NCBI GenBank assembly: GCA_902782125.1
Contig: CACZMA010000008.1
Coordinates: 1-64,000 of the forward strand
Direction: 5' to 3'
DNA from: Oscillospiraceae bacterium
GTDB lineage: Bacteria > Bacillota > Clostridia > Saccharofermentanales > Saccharofermentanaceae
DNA: 64,000 nt
Positions 1-8,148 of this stretch are shown piece by piece. The notes beneath the pieces were generated by a model, which worked only from the letters and a program-made list of their open reading frames with translations, made no database searches and was not told the origin of the DNA. Position 1 is the stretch's first letter. The number at the start of each line of letters is the position of its first letter. The translations under genes and the position numbers were made by a program.

Positions 1-2
1 TG

Positions 3-50
3 AATTACATGACTCCCAAAGAGTACAAAGCTGTCTACAGTTCGAATTAA
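3..50 (+). CDS. C-terminal end of a possible IS3-family transposase (partial)
   Basis: An open frame enters from the left edge and ends at a TAA at 48-50, reading NYMTPKEYKAVYSSN. The pattern LNYM(S/T)PxxYR near a stop is typical of the extreme C terminus of IS3-family OrfB transposases, so this is probably the tail of an insertion sequence. About 20 bases later comes tgtctactttt (72-82), which resembles the right end of such elements. Only 15 residues are visible, so the family call is tentative; it could equally be another gene's tail. Confidence 0.4.
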   Translation, partial: NYMTPKEYKAVYSSN

Positions 51-96
51 GGGTATATATTCCTTGTTTATGTGTCTACTTTTGCTTGACTAGTGC

Positions 97-151
97 AAAA
101 ATGCAAAATTTGTGACTAAAAGGGGCCTCAGCGCTCACATTTTACTCACAC
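97..151. repeat. Intergenic repeat related to the one at 8045-8110
   Basis: The segment carries atgcaaaatttgtgact (101-117) followed, about 25 bases on, by ttttactcacac. The same two words in the same order, aaatgcagattttgtgact then tttttactcaca, occur at 8070-8107. Two copies so far apart in otherwise unrelated gaps suggest a dispersed element. This copy lies next to the putative insertion-sequence end, so part of it could be mobile-element sequence. Confidence 0.4.
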
Positions 152-227
152 GTTTCAGGAAGGGGGTGCCACACCCCGGGAAGGGGCGGCCTTTGCCGAA
201 GAATTGCCTGAGGCTCCGCACGCGGTC

Positions 228-243
228 GGGTTATAATTAACCC
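228..243 (+). promoter_or_regulatory. -10 box inside a small inverted repeat
   Basis: TATAAT at 232-237 lies within gggtta-taat-taaccc (6-base arms, 228-243), upstream of the acetyltransferase start at 264. No good -35 at 16-18 bases is evident. A regulator binding the inverted repeat would cover the -10. Confidence 0.4.
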
Positions 244-263
244 AAAAGCACAAGGAGCCGCCT

Positions 264-878
264 ATGAACCAGAAAGAAAGAATGCTCGCGAACCTCCCCT
301 ACAAGTCCTGGATGGACGGGCTCAAGGAGGATCGGATGGCGTGCAAGAAGAAGCTCTACACATACAACAATCTTCCGCCCGAGCAGGAGGCCGAGCGCGA
401 GGCACTGCTGCGCGAGATCCTCGGCAAGACCTGTGAAGGCTACCTTAACATCGAGTCCCCGTTTCACTGCGATTACGGGTATAACATCGAGGTCGGGAAA
501 GAGTTTTTCGCGAACTACAATTTCATCGTGCTGGACGTCGGCAAGGTGAAGATCGGCGACAACTTCATGTGCGGTCCGAACGTGCAGATCTCGACCGCCG
601 GCCATCCGCTGCACCACGAGTCGCGCGCGTCCGGCTACGAGTACGGCATCGACATCACCATCGGCGACAACGTCTGGATCGGCGGCAACGTCCTGGTCTG
701 CCCGGGCGTCACGATCGGCAGCAACGTCGTCATCGGCGGCGGCAGCGTCGTAACCAAAGACATCCCCGACAACATGCTCGCGTACGGCAATCCGTGCCGC
801 GTCATCCGTGAGATCACCGAGGCCGACAGGGACTACTATTTCCGCGACAGGAAGTTCGACGTGGAGGATTATAAGTAA
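264..878 (+). CDS. Sugar O-acetyltransferase (maltose/galactoside acetyltransferase family)
   Basis: This 204-residue protein is a cytoplasmic left-handed beta-helix acetyltransferase that moves acetyl from acetyl-CoA to a sugar hydroxyl. The N-terminal 60 residues match the helical Mac domain (KERMLANLPYKSW, DRMACKKKLY), and residues 70-190 carry isoleucine/valine-rich hexapeptide repeats such as IGDNVWIGGNV and ITIGDNV. The AGHPLHH segment holds the expected catalytic histidine. An AAGGAG ribosome site precedes the ATG. Family members (LacA, Maa) have broad substrates, so the natural sugar cannot be read from the sequence. A 15-residue C-terminal tail rich in Asp/Arg/Tyr follows the helix. 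Confidence 0.88.
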   Translation: MNQKERMLANLPYKSWMDGLKEDRMACKKKLYTYNNLPPEQEAEREALLREILGKTCEGYLNIESPFHCDYGYNIEVGKEFFANYNFIVLDVGKVKIGDNFMCGPNVQISTAGHPLHHESRASGYEYGIDITIGDNVWIGGNVLVCPGVTIGSNVVIGGGSVVTKDIPDNMLAYGNPCRVIREITEADRDYYFRDRKFDVEDYK

Positions 879-925
879 GACCCGCCCGCGTGCGCGCCTG
901 TCAAAATACACTGCAGATGTACCGC

Positions 926-1228
926 TTACATCTCCCCCTCATCCCGGGAATTCTTCACCAGCTGCTCGGGCACCGAATGCCTGCGCCCCTCATACGGGTT
1001 CACTCCGTAATCAGCGAACAGATGGTACTTGTCCGACGGCGGCACGCGGTCGTGCGAACGGATGTAATCGATCCCGCCGGCGGTGTAGTCGCGAAGCTTG
1101 GGCGGAGTATCGCCGAAGTCCGCGAACTTATCCAGGACCTTATAGACGACAAAGGCCGTGATGCCGACTGCGGATAACACGAACATCGCGATATATACTG
1201 CGAACATTAAGTATGCTGATCCCGGCAT
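926..1228 (-). CDS. Small single-pass membrane protein
   Basis: The 100-residue product has one strong transmembrane helix (about residues 5-30) and a charged C-terminal tail with no motif I recognise. Its ATG lies one base after the stop of the upstream zinc-ribbon gene, and the AGAGGAGG ribosome site is inside that gene, so the two are almost certainly cotranslated. The function is unknown; the tight coupling suggests it partners the zinc-ribbon membrane protein. Confidence 0.6.
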   Translation of the reverse strand: MPGSAYLMFAVYIAMFVLSAVGITAFVVYKVLDKFADFGDTPPKLRDYTAGGIDYIRSHDRVPPSDKYHLFADYGVNPYEGRRHSVPEQLVKNSRDEGEM

Positions 1229-1229
1229 A

Positions 1230-2384
1230 TTACCCCTGCCTCCTCTTGACGTATCTGAACATCGACTCGGACTGCGTGAGCTTCAGATTATTCATGACCC
1301 GCCGAATGCCATTGAAGCCGGTCGCCGTCAGCGCGAATCCGCCGGCAAGCATCGCGATCACGATATACATCGCCACGGACGCGAGGTCGTTCCCGCGGCC
1401 CAGCGCAGCCCACATCGCGAACCCTATCAGCCCGAGCAGCAGCACGAACAGCGAGATCGCGAACGCCCACACGCTCTTAGTTTTCCACGGCATCGTTCCG
1501 ACGACCCTGCCGGTCTGGCCGTTGACCAGGATCGTGTAGGGCTTCTCCTCATGCCTGAAAGTAAAGAACCACACCGGCATCATCATGTATACCGGGTCGT
1601 CCTGAATGTCTGCCCAATAAAGCGAATCCGCGATCTTCACGTTGTTCGCCTTGACGGACTTAACCACCTCTTCCGCGTACATCCTGTGGCAGTGCTCCGA
1701 AGCGGCCGCGCGCAGGTCGCTGTAGGTAATGTCCGACGTGTTCGAGTAGAACCCGTTCAGATAATCCTCGTCGAAAGTCCTCGCATCCTCCAGGTAGAAT
1801 GGTTCGAGCCTGAAGCTGACATCGTCGCTCAGGATCTCCGACCCGTCGATCGGCAGGTTCCTCAGCCTGACCTCGCCCGCTCTCGTGTAGTAGTAGGTAA
1901 CGCTGCTCTTGCCGCGTTTGACCTCGCCTTTCAGGAAGTCCGCCTCACGGAACTCCGCATTGACCACCCAGTACGGCACGTAGATGCCCCGAAGGTTCTC
2001 CGGCACGCACCGGGCCTTGACCTCCTTGGGGATAATCGGGTTATTCATAAACCTTTTCCTGATGACGCCGGCCGCCTCTTCGCGCGTGATCTTGAACGGC
2101 ACGATGCCGTCGGGACGGTACTGTTTCGCCACCCTGTCGAAAACAACCGCCGGGTTGCCGCAGTACACGCAGAACGTCGAGACCTCGGTGTCGCTTGTTA
2201 TGACTTCTGCACCGCACTGAGGACAGATATAGACATGCGTGTCATAATACTTTGAATGAAGCTCGGCATTCTCGTCCTCGATGTCTTCCGGCCTGTACGA
2301 ATTACCGCACTTGACGCACTCGAGCGCCTGCGATGCCGGATTGAAAACAAGTCTGCCTGCGCAGCTCCTGCAGATTACAGCCAA
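1230..2384 (-). CDS. Membrane protein with two N-terminal zinc ribbons
   Basis: Residues 5-29 hold CxxC...CxxC (CRSC, CVKC) and residues about 54-75 a second pair (CPQC, CVYC), which is two zinc-ribbon knuckles. A long soluble region of mixed helix/strand follows (about 80-290), with two hydrophobic helices near residues 310-365 and a short basic tail. The only in-frame start compatible with the first Cys pair is a TTG, because TAA lies three codons upstream; GGAAAGGG sits about 10 bases before it. It is the first of several zinc-ribbon membrane proteins here. The role is unknown; a scaffold or regulatory membrane protein is plausible. Confidence 0.7.
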   Translation of the reverse strand: MAVICRSCAGRLVFNPASQALECVKCGNSYRPEDIEDENAELHSKYYDTHVYICPQCGAEVITSDTEVSTFCVYCGNPAVVFDRVAKQYRPDGIVPFKITREEAAGVIRKRFMNNPIIPKEVKARCVPENLRGIYVPYWVVNAEFREADFLKGEVKRGKSSVTYYYTRAGEVRLRNLPIDGSEILSDDVSFRLEPFYLEDARTFDEDYLNGFYSNTSDITYSDLRAAASEHCHRMYAEEVVKSVKANNVKIADSLYWADIQDDPVYMMMPVWFFTFRHEEKPYTILVNGQTGRVVGTMPWKTKSVWAFAISLFVLLLGLIGFAMWAALGRGNDLASVAMYIVIAMLAGGFALTATGFNGIRRVMNNLKLTQSESMFRYVKRRQG

Positions 2385-2418
2385 TTCCTTTTATCCCTTT
2401 CCATTATTGACTTACAAC

Positions 2419-2427
2419 ATTATATCA
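2419..2427 (-). promoter_or_regulatory. Extended -10 promoter for the zinc-ribbon operon
   Basis: Read leftward, TGA-TATAAT (2427 to 2419) forms an extended -10, about 35 bases before the TTG start at 2384. It lies back to back with the rightward promoter at 2450-2478. Confidence 0.5.
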
Positions 2428-2449
2428 GTTCTTGTAACAAGATTGTTGT

Positions 2450-2478
2450 TTGAGAAGGGCGGTCACAGATGCTTTAAT
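2450..2478 (+). promoter_or_regulatory. Promoter with -10 six bases before the ATG (leaderless candidate)
   Basis: TTGAGA (2450-2455), a 17-base spacer and TTTAAT (2473-2478) form a good sigma-A promoter. Only six bases separate the -10 from the ATG at 2485, so transcription should begin at or within a base or two of the start codon. No ribosome site can be part of such an mRNA. Confidence 0.55.
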
Positions 2479-2484
2479 AAGACC

Positions 2485-3375
2485 ATGAGAAAAACACTTA
2501 TCCCTGCCGTTCTTGTCACGGCATCCTTACTTCTTACATCCTGCAATCTTGCAAAACAACCCGAGTTCACGCTCGGCACATTGGTCGAAGTCACCGGCCG
2601 CCAGGGCGTCTGCTCCGAAGGCGATTACTACTGGGTGAGCGGATCGAAGACCCTCGCCAAATACGACCGCGACTGGAACCTCATCGAGATCAACGAAGAC
2701 CCCTTTGAAGGATACGAGACCGAGGTCAACCACATCGGCGACATCGACGTGTACGAGGGCAACCTGTATGTGGGAGCCGAGCTCTTTGTGGACGGCGTCG
2801 GAACGAACATCCAGGTGGCGGTGTACGATGCCGAGACGCTGAAGTTCAAGGAGGCGTTCCCTTTCGAGCCGGCAAGCGGGCAGCTCGAATGTTCCGGCAT
2901 CACGGTCGACCCGGATACCAAGACCGTCTGGATGTGCTCGTGGGTCGGCGGTGACAGCGGGATCTACCTGTACGCGTATGACCTCGAGACCGGCGATTAC
3001 AAGGGCAAGTTCGAGATGGAGGACCCGCCGCGGCTGATCCAGGGCATCTCATACCACGACGGCTACATCTACATTAGCGCTGACGACGGCGATGCGGATC
3101 TGGGCGCGTCGGATCATCTGTACCGCACGAAGATCGGCTGGTGGGAGTTCTTCAACATGAAGGACGGCTTGGGCACCTGCACGGTCCAGCGCGTCAAGGA
3201 TTTCGACGACGTCATCAGGCAGGGCGAGATCGAGGGGCTGACTTTCGATGAGCAGACGGGCGATCTGCTGCTCCTGTATAACCGCGGCGCGATAATCGTG
3301 GACGGCATCAAGACCGGCCTGTACGAAGGGTACGACCACGAGATCTCGGAAGTGTACGTGTATAAGGTGAGTTAA
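2485..3375 (+). CDS. Secreted lipoprotein, beta-propeller-like
   Basis: The 296-residue product starts with a lipoprotein signal (MRKTLIPAVLVTASLLLTSC), giving an N-terminal lipid-modified Cys at about residue 20. The mature part has repeated short strand segments with Tyr/Trp/Asp (YDRDWNLIEI, LYVGAELFVDG, VWMCSWVGGDSGIYLYAYD), as in beta-propeller proteins. I chose this ATG because it starts the signal peptide exactly; longer in-frame extensions upstream do not look like protein. It ends tail to tail with the next gene, their stop codons overlapping. Function unknown; it probably binds a ligand or protein at the cell surface. Confidence 0.7.
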   Translation: MRKTLIPAVLVTASLLLTSCNLAKQPEFTLGTLVEVTGRQGVCSEGDYYWVSGSKTLAKYDRDWNLIEINEDPFEGYETEVNHIGDIDVYEGNLYVGAELFVDGVGTNIQVAVYDAETLKFKEAFPFEPASGQLECSGITVDPDTKTVWMCSWVGGDSGIYLYAYDLETGDYKGKFEMEDPPRLIQGISYHDGYIYISADDGDADLGASDHLYRTKIGWWEFFNMKDGLGTCTVQRVKDFDDVIRQGEIEGLTFDEQTGDLLLLYNRGAIIVDGIKTGLYEGYDHEISEVYVYKVS

Positions 3376-4220
3376 GACAGCACGCCGCGTTCGGGGTCGA
3401 TCGTCCTGAGCTGGCGGTAGTTCTTGCAGATCTCATCCCAGACTATCTCTTTCTGATTGGTCGCACGCTTGAGTTCAGTGGTGCGGTCTTTGACGATGGC
3501 TTTCTCGGCGTGGAGATCCCTATAGTGCTTCACGCAAACGAGTATTAACCCCGCTAACATGACGAACGGAGCAGCCCGTATTATCGGATAGATGATGTTG
3601 AGCAAGCCGTCATCTTCGGTTCCGAGAAAGATCCCGAAAAAGAATAAGCCAATTGCACCCAAAATCACGAAAGCCGCGTTTTTTTCAAAACGCCCGATCC
3701 ATTCGAATATCATTGGGACGGTGCCGGTAGTTTCTACTTGTTCGAGTACTTCGACTGCGTCGGCCTCATAAGTCTTGGCAGTTCTCTCTTCTCTTACCGC
3801 CTTCTGGTATTTCTCGCCGAGTTCGAACATCTTCTTCAGCTTGTCGAAATACTTCTTGTTCTCGGGCAGCGCAGCGCTTGCTTCCTCTTCGATATGAATG
3901 TTGCCGTAGTTGATGGCAGCCACTTTGTTCTCGTTCTCGAACACGCGGATCGTCTTCATGCGTGCCTTAACCATAACCCTGCCCCTGAGAGCACGAAAGT
4001 TGTGCGGGTCCTTCTCAAGCACCTTGTCGAAAATCTCTTTGGCCGAGCTGAACTCTCCGTTCCTGAGTGCGGCCAGCCCGCTCGACAGGATGTCTTCGCT
4101 TTCTAAGACATCGTAGTCATACGTGACGCCGCAGAAGGGGCACTTATAGAGTTTTGCTTCGGAATCGAAAATGAGATCTCCGCCGCATGATGTGCATTGA
4201 TGTCTCAGTGCTTCAGCCAT
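3372..4220 (-). CDS. Zinc-ribbon / helical-repeat / two-TM membrane protein (paralogue 1)
   Basis: The 282-residue protein has a ribbon C9-x2-C12...C27-x2-C30 (CTSC, CPFC), then GVTYDYD and a TPR-like helix pair (about 45-85: LAALRNGEFSSAKEIFDKVL, KDPHNFRALRGR). A charged helical region follows, then two transmembrane helices (about 180-235) and a coiled C-terminal segment ending near RQLRTIDPERG. It lies 10 bases downstream of a clear paralogue (4231-5115) with the same order of parts, so they form an operon. The N-terminal ribbon is probably cytoplasmic. I recognise the architecture but not a function. Confidence 0.72.
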   Translation of the reverse strand: MAEALRHQCTSCGGDLIFDSEAKLYKCPFCGVTYDYDVLESEDILSSGLAALRNGEFSSAKEIFDKVLEKDPHNFRALRGRVMVKARMKTIRVFENENKVAAINYGNIHIEEEASAALPENKKYFDKLKKMFELGEKYQKAVREERTAKTYEADAVEVLEQVETTGTVPMIFEWIGRFEKNAAFVILGAIGLFFFGIFLGTEDDGLLNIIYPIIRAAPFVMLAGLILVCVKHYRDLHAEKAIVKDRTTELKRATNQKEIVWDEICKNYRQLRTIDPERGVLS

Positions 4221-4230
4221 GTCTTTTACC

Positions 4231-5115
4231 TCACGTCTTCTGTGCGGGTGCCTTCAGTTCCGGGTCGATCTGCTTAATCTCGACGTATTTCTTGCGGATG
4301 TTCGCTATTATCTCGTCTCTTGTTTTTGTAAGTTCTTTTATCTGCTTGTCCTTAAGCTCTATGTCTTCATTGGTGCCGCCCAGCTCGGTCTTAAACGACT
4401 TGTCATCGAGAGCCTTGACGACCGTGACCGCCATGAACACTCCCATGACTATCAGTACAACAAGGATAGGCACGATCATCTGCTTTGTGGTTGCATATAT
4501 CGCCATGAGTATGGCGAGTGCGATCACGAAAACTATCAGCTCGACGATCAGCGCCTTCACGGGGTTGATCATGACAATGTCGTTGTCCAAGTCCTTTACC
4601 GGAATGCCGTTGTTCTCCCTCTGGTTAGCCACTGCGTAGAAGTGGTTCTCCAGTTTCTTCTTTTCGCCCTGGGCTTCCGTTACCGCCTTGTCTGCCTTGC
4701 GCATCTCTTTGCCGAGCTTGAAGATCTCTACGATCTTGTCGAAATACTCCTTGTCCTCAGGTGCTGCAGCTTCGGCTTCCTCTTCTGGTCTGACCGCACC
4801 GAGCGCGGAATTGCGCCAGGTCGAGGGAGTGTTCAGTTCTTTGATGGACATAAGCTTAGCCCTCGCGAGAAGCTTTCCGCGGAGCGCCAGGAAATCATGC
4901 GGGTCCTTCGTCAGAATGAAGTCGAAAGCCTCCATCGCCGATTTGAACTCGCCTTCTTTGAGCGCACGCATACCCTTGGACAGCACGTCCTCCTCGCGGA
5001 AGTACTCGTAATCATAAGTAACTCCGCAGTAGGGGCACCTGTAGAGCTGCGCGTCCGTGTCGATGATGAGCGGGCCGCCGCAGGAAGAACAAAGATGTTT
5101 TAACAATTCAGCCAT
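4231..5115 (-). CDS. Zinc-ribbon / helical-repeat / two-TM membrane protein (paralogue 2)
   Basis: The product has 294 residues from the chosen ATG. C9, C12, C27 and C30 sit at exactly the positions seen in the 3372-4220 paralogue, followed by GVTYDYEYFREEDVLSKG, a TPR-like pair (EFKSAMEAFDFIL, KDPHDFLALRGK), a charged helix, two adjacent transmembrane helices (about 185-240) and a C-terminal coil ending KQIDPELK. An in-frame ATG six codons upstream is possible, but the shared Cys spacing and the promoter at 5122-5130 favour this one. There is no ribosome site. Function unknown. Confidence 0.72.
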   Translation of the reverse strand: MAELLKHLCSSCGGPLIIDTDAQLYRCPYCGVTYDYEYFREEDVLSKGMRALKEGEFKSAMEAFDFILTKDPHDFLALRGKLLARAKLMSIKELNTPSTWRNSALGAVRPEEEAEAAAPEDKEYFDKIVEIFKLGKEMRKADKAVTEAQGEKKKLENHFYAVANQRENNGIPVKDLDNDIVMINPVKALIVELIVFVIALAILMAIYATTKQMIVPILVVLIVMGVFMAVTVVKALDDKSFKTELGGTNEDIELKDKQIKELTKTRDEIIANIRKKYVEIKQIDPELKAPAQKT

Positions 5116-5121
5116 GCTTGA

Positions 5122-5130
5122 AGTATAGCA
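5122..5130 (-). promoter_or_regulatory. Extended -10 six bases before the ATG (leaderless candidate)
   Basis: Leftward TGC-TATACT occupies 5130-5122; the next six bases lead straight into the ATG at 5115. No Shine-Dalgarno fits in that gap, so the transcript would be leaderless. No convincing -35 is seen, as is common for extended -10 promoters. Confidence 0.5.
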
Positions 5131-5217
5131 CAACGCGCGGGGGATTTTTTATGGCGGCAGGCGCGAATTACGCAGGGAGTTTTGCTCCGCCTGCGCGAAA
5201 AGGCCGTGCTCCGCAGG

Positions 5218-6594
5218 TCAGGTGCCGGCGTCCTCGTCAGCCCACCGCTTCTCGATCTTCCTGAAGAGCGCGAGGGCGATGAACATTCCGCAGAAGCCCG
5301 CGGTGATCCACGCGAACGGGTCGGATGCGACTGCGATGTAATAGTTCTGAACGTTTATCGCGTAGATCGACAGTATGATCCTCGCGACGAGCTCGACCAG
5401 GCCAAGTACCATGGTCATGCCGGCGTAGCCGATCGACTGGATGGTGTGGCGGTAGATGAAGATCATGGCGAGGAAGAAGTAGCAGACGGCGCTTTCGATG
5501 ATGTAGATGTTGGCCCACGGGATGTATACGGACACGTCGACGTCAGCATCGAAGAAGATCCAGAGCACGTGCGGCACCGTGACGACAGCGAAGACTGCTG
5601 CCGCGAATGAATAGACGATGAAGATCTTGAGTGCGGCTTTGACGCCCTGGCGGATGCGGAGCATGTTGCGCGCGCCGTAGTTCTGGCCGGCATAGGCAGC
5701 CATGGTCTGGCCGACCGTGAACATGCCCTGGGTGATGATGCCCTGGAACTTGCTCGCAGCGGCGATCGCCGTGACCGCGACGTTGCCGAAAATGTTGAAC
5801 GCGCTCTGCATGATGACCGTGCCGGACGAAGTGATGCAGTACTGGATGGCCATCGGGATGGCGTTGTGGAGCTGCTGCTTGATGGTAGCGGTGCTTAGCT
5901 TCCAGTCGCGTGCTGACGGACGCAGAGCAGGCATCCTCGCGTAGATGTAGATGATGCAGAGAATTGCGGACACTGCCTGCGAGATGACCGTCGCCAGAGC
6001 CGCGCCGTATGTCGCGAGGCCGAACCTGACGATGAAGAGCAGGTCGAGACCGATGTTAAGCGCGGACGAGAACAGCAGGAAGATCAGGGGCATCTTGCTG
6101 TTGCCGATCGCCCTCATGAGCGATGCGCAGTAGTTGTACATTATCATGCAGATGAGGCCGGCGCAGATGGTCGCGATGTAATCGTACGCATAGCCGAAGA
6201 TCGCGTCGGGGGTGTTCATCCAGCCGAGCAGGCGGTGCATGAACGTAAGGCCCACGCCGGTGATGAGCGCTGCCGAGATGAGCGCGAGGTAGAGTCCGTT
6301 GGTAACGGAAGACTTGACGCCCGAAGGGTCGTTCGCGCCGTATCGCTGGCTGGTGACTATCGAGAAACCGGTGACCAGGCCGTTGGAAGTTCCGAGCATG
6401 AGGAACATGATGGTGCCGACCGCGCCGACTGCGCCCAGGGCATCGGGATTGACGAACCTGCCGACGATGATCATGTCCACGATGTTGTAGAGCTGCTGGG
6501 CGACGTTGCCCAGAAGAAGCGTCATCGTGAACTTGAATATGATCGACATCGGGTTGCCCTGAGTCATGTTGAAGTCCGTGCGTCTCGCCGACAT
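5218..6594 (-). CDS. MATE-family multidrug/cation exporter
   Basis: The 458-residue protein has about twelve hydrophobic helices in two homologous halves. Its N-terminal TQGNPMSIIFKFTMTLLLGNVAQQLYNIVDMIIVGRF (split here: TQGNP...MTLLLGN, then QQLYNIVDMIIVGRF) is the hallmark of the DinF/NorM-like MATE group. These proteins exchange Na+ or H+ for drugs, dyes or metabolites across the plasma membrane. The ATG at 6594 is preferred over an upstream GTG two codons away because AAGGCAGG precedes it. It is a single gene with no regulator beside it, so the substrate is unknown. Confidence 0.88.
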   Translation of the reverse strand: MSARRTDFNMTQGNPMSIIFKFTMTLLLGNVAQQLYNIVDMIIVGRFVNPDALGAVGAVGTIMFLMLGTSNGLVTGFSIVTSQRYGANDPSGVKSSVTNGLYLALISAALITGVGLTFMHRLLGWMNTPDAIFGYAYDYIATICAGLICMIMYNYCASLMRAIGNSKMPLIFLLFSSALNIGLDLLFIVRFGLATYGAALATVISQAVSAILCIIYIYARMPALRPSARDWKLSTATIKQQLHNAIPMAIQYCITSSGTVIMQSAFNIFGNVAVTAIAAASKFQGIITQGMFTVGQTMAAYAGQNYGARNMLRIRQGVKAALKIFIVYSFAAAVFAVVTVPHVLWIFFDADVDVSVYIPWANIYIIESAVCYFFLAMIFIYRHTIQSIGYAGMTMVLGLVELVARIILSIYAINVQNYYIAVASDPFAWITAGFCGMFIALALFRKIEKRWADEDAGT

Positions 6595-6870
6595 AAGCAC
6601 CTGCCTTTAAGTATTCCGGCACATTATAAGACTAAGCCCCGCCGCAGTGCTATCAAAACCTCGCCAAATCTTTGCCTTTTCCGTAGTAAAAGCAACAAGC
6701 GGCAACATCGTGACCCTCGGCAAGTAAGGACTCTGCCCCCCGCTGCGCGAAAAAGTCCGCCGGCAGGCTAATCATTTTATTGCCAACATTTTGCTTTCAT
6801 GATTTAATAATTACAATCTAATAAAAGAGAATCAAATTCTTTGGATTATTGTCAGAAAGGGGCTACACAT

Positions 6871-7788
6871 ATGAGTACAATCAAGACTATCAGCGCCGGT
6901 GAGATCATCATCAAAGAGGGCGACGAGGGCAATACTTTCTTCCAGCTTCTGGAGGGTACTGCAAAGGTTTATAAGAACTACGAGGAAGACGACCAGGTTG
7001 AGGTCGCTACCCTTGAGGCAGGACAGTATTTCGGTGAGATGGCAGTAATCGAGAACTTCCCCCGTAACTCCACGGTCGTAGCAGACACCGATGTCCAGGT
7101 TGACGAGATCGCTGCAGGCGAGATGAACGACTACATGTCTCAGCACCCTGACAAGATCCTCGCCATCATGAAGGTCCTCGGAAGAAGGATCAAGAAGATG
7201 GACGACGAGTTTCTTGAAGTCAAGAAGGCTCGTGACGAAGTCCGTAAGGCAGGTTCCGACAGCAGATATGACGGATTCTGGGCAAGACAGCAGAGACTCT
7301 CGATCTGGATGTCACCCAAGAGCGCTCAGCTCGAGAAGCCCAGCGCAGAGGAGCTCCGCCAGGCAGCTGCAGCAGTCGCACAGAACAAGACAGATAAGAT
7401 CGAGACATACAACTACGGTACCATCGTATTCAAGCAGGGCGAAGTCGGTAAGTGCATGTACATCCTCCACGAAGGTAATGTCGGCGTTTACAGCAACTAC
7501 GGCGAGAAGGACGAGCTCAAGCTCCTGTCAGTTGAGCCTGTCGCTTGTTTCGGTGAGATCGGAATGCTCCTCGAAGAGCCCCGTAACGCTACGGCAGCTG
7601 TCGAGACCAGCGGCACCCAGGTCGAGATCATCTATCCTGAAGACCTCGAGGGTCTCTTCAAGACAAATCCCGAGAGGATCGACATGATCATGAAGAACCT
7701 CTCCTACCGCCTCAGAAGCATTACTTACGAGTACTGCAAGGCATGCCAGGAGATCGACGAAGCTGCAAAGAACGACAGAAGAAGATAA
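6871..7788 (+). CDS. Tandem cyclic-nucleotide-binding-domain protein
   Basis: The 305-residue protein consists of two cNMP-binding (CAP_ED) beta-barrels, about residues 5-115 and 175-295, joined by a charged helical linker (RRIKKMDDEFLEVKKA). Both keep the phosphate-binding cassette: FGEMAVIENFPRNS and FGEIGMLLEEPRNA, including the PR arginine. No DNA-binding, kinase or transport domain is attached, and no signal peptide or TM is seen, so it is a cytoplasmic sensor or adaptor. The ATG follows AGAAAGGGG with good spacing. It is monocistronic with its own terminator. Ligand and partner are unknown. Confidence 0.8.
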   Translation: MSTIKTISAGEIIIKEGDEGNTFFQLLEGTAKVYKNYEEDDQVEVATLEAGQYFGEMAVIENFPRNSTVVADTDVQVDEIAAGEMNDYMSQHPDKILAIMKVLGRRIKKMDDEFLEVKKARDEVRKAGSDSRYDGFWARQQRLSIWMSPKSAQLEKPSAEELRQAAAAVAQNKTDKIETYNYGTIVFKQGEVGKCMYILHEGNVGVYSNYGEKDELKLLSVEPVACFGEIGMLLEEPRNATAAVETSGTQVEIIYPEDLEGLFKTNPERIDMIMKNLSYRLRSITYEYCKACQEIDEAAKNDRRR

Positions 7789-7811
7789 GTTGATTTGAAT
7801 TGGATTCTGCG

Positions 7812-7838
7812 GCCCGGGGCGTTTGCTCCGGGCTTTTT
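7812..7838 (+). terminator. Intrinsic terminator after the cNMP-binding gene
   Basis: gcccgg (7812-7817) pairs with ccgggc (7828-7833) and is followed by five T residues, 24 bases after the stop. Confidence 0.75.
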
Positions 7839-7863
7839 GTTGGGGTGCGCGGCAAAAGTCTTC

Positions 7864-7948
7864 CAAAAAGTCTACATTTCAGAAGTTTTGTAGACTTTTT
7901 GAGAGAAGTCTACAAAAAAGTCTACGATCCGGCTGATTTGTAGACTTT
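7864..7948. repeat. Cluster of alternating agtctac / gtagact palindromic words
   Basis: Five copies of agtctac or its complement gtagact occur in 85 bases. The first two are arms of a perfect 13-base inverted repeat (7864-7876 with 7889-7901, both flanked by A/T runs). A second pair (7917-7925 with 7940-7948) forms another hairpin. The gap 7789-8149 has no gene; besides the terminator it holds this cluster and the repeat at 8045-8110. It may be a REP-like element or a regulator-binding array. Confidence 0.5.
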
Positions 7949-8044
7949 ATTGAAGACTTTTTCAGAGTCTTTTGCTTGCGGCGGGAGTCGTGGCGGGGCA
8001 TTTTCGCCGTGTGCGTAAAATGTGCGCGTTCGGACCCGGATTAC

Positions 8045-8110
8045 TCACAAGATCTGCATTTGGGCCTTAAAATGCAGATTTTGTGACTTCTTGGCGCCTT
8101 TTTACTCACA
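8045..8110. repeat. Hairpin repeat with tcacaa/ttgtga arms
   Basis: tcacaa-ga-tctgcatt (8045-8060) pairs with aatgcaga-tt-ttgtga (8071-8086) across a 10-base loop; tttttactcaca follows at 8096-8107. The right arm plus the trailing word recur at 97-151. The hairpin lies in the convergent gap downstream of the cNMP-binding gene and of the response regulator that ends at 8149. Confidence 0.45.
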
Positions 8111-8148
8111 TTCTGCGCACAGGCCACGAGGCGGCGCGGCGAGCCCCC

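Noticed and set aside
237..911. Long leftward frame of 224 codons over the acetyltransferase gene
   Set aside because: It is the antisense shadow of a clear hexapeptide acetyltransferase and its product is low-complexity Val/Asp/Arg sequence.
1158..2255. Rightward frame of 365 codons over the zinc-ribbon gene
   Set aside because: It is Arg/His/Pro-rich with no domain, no ribosome site and no promoter, and lies opposite a gene with conserved zinc knuckles.
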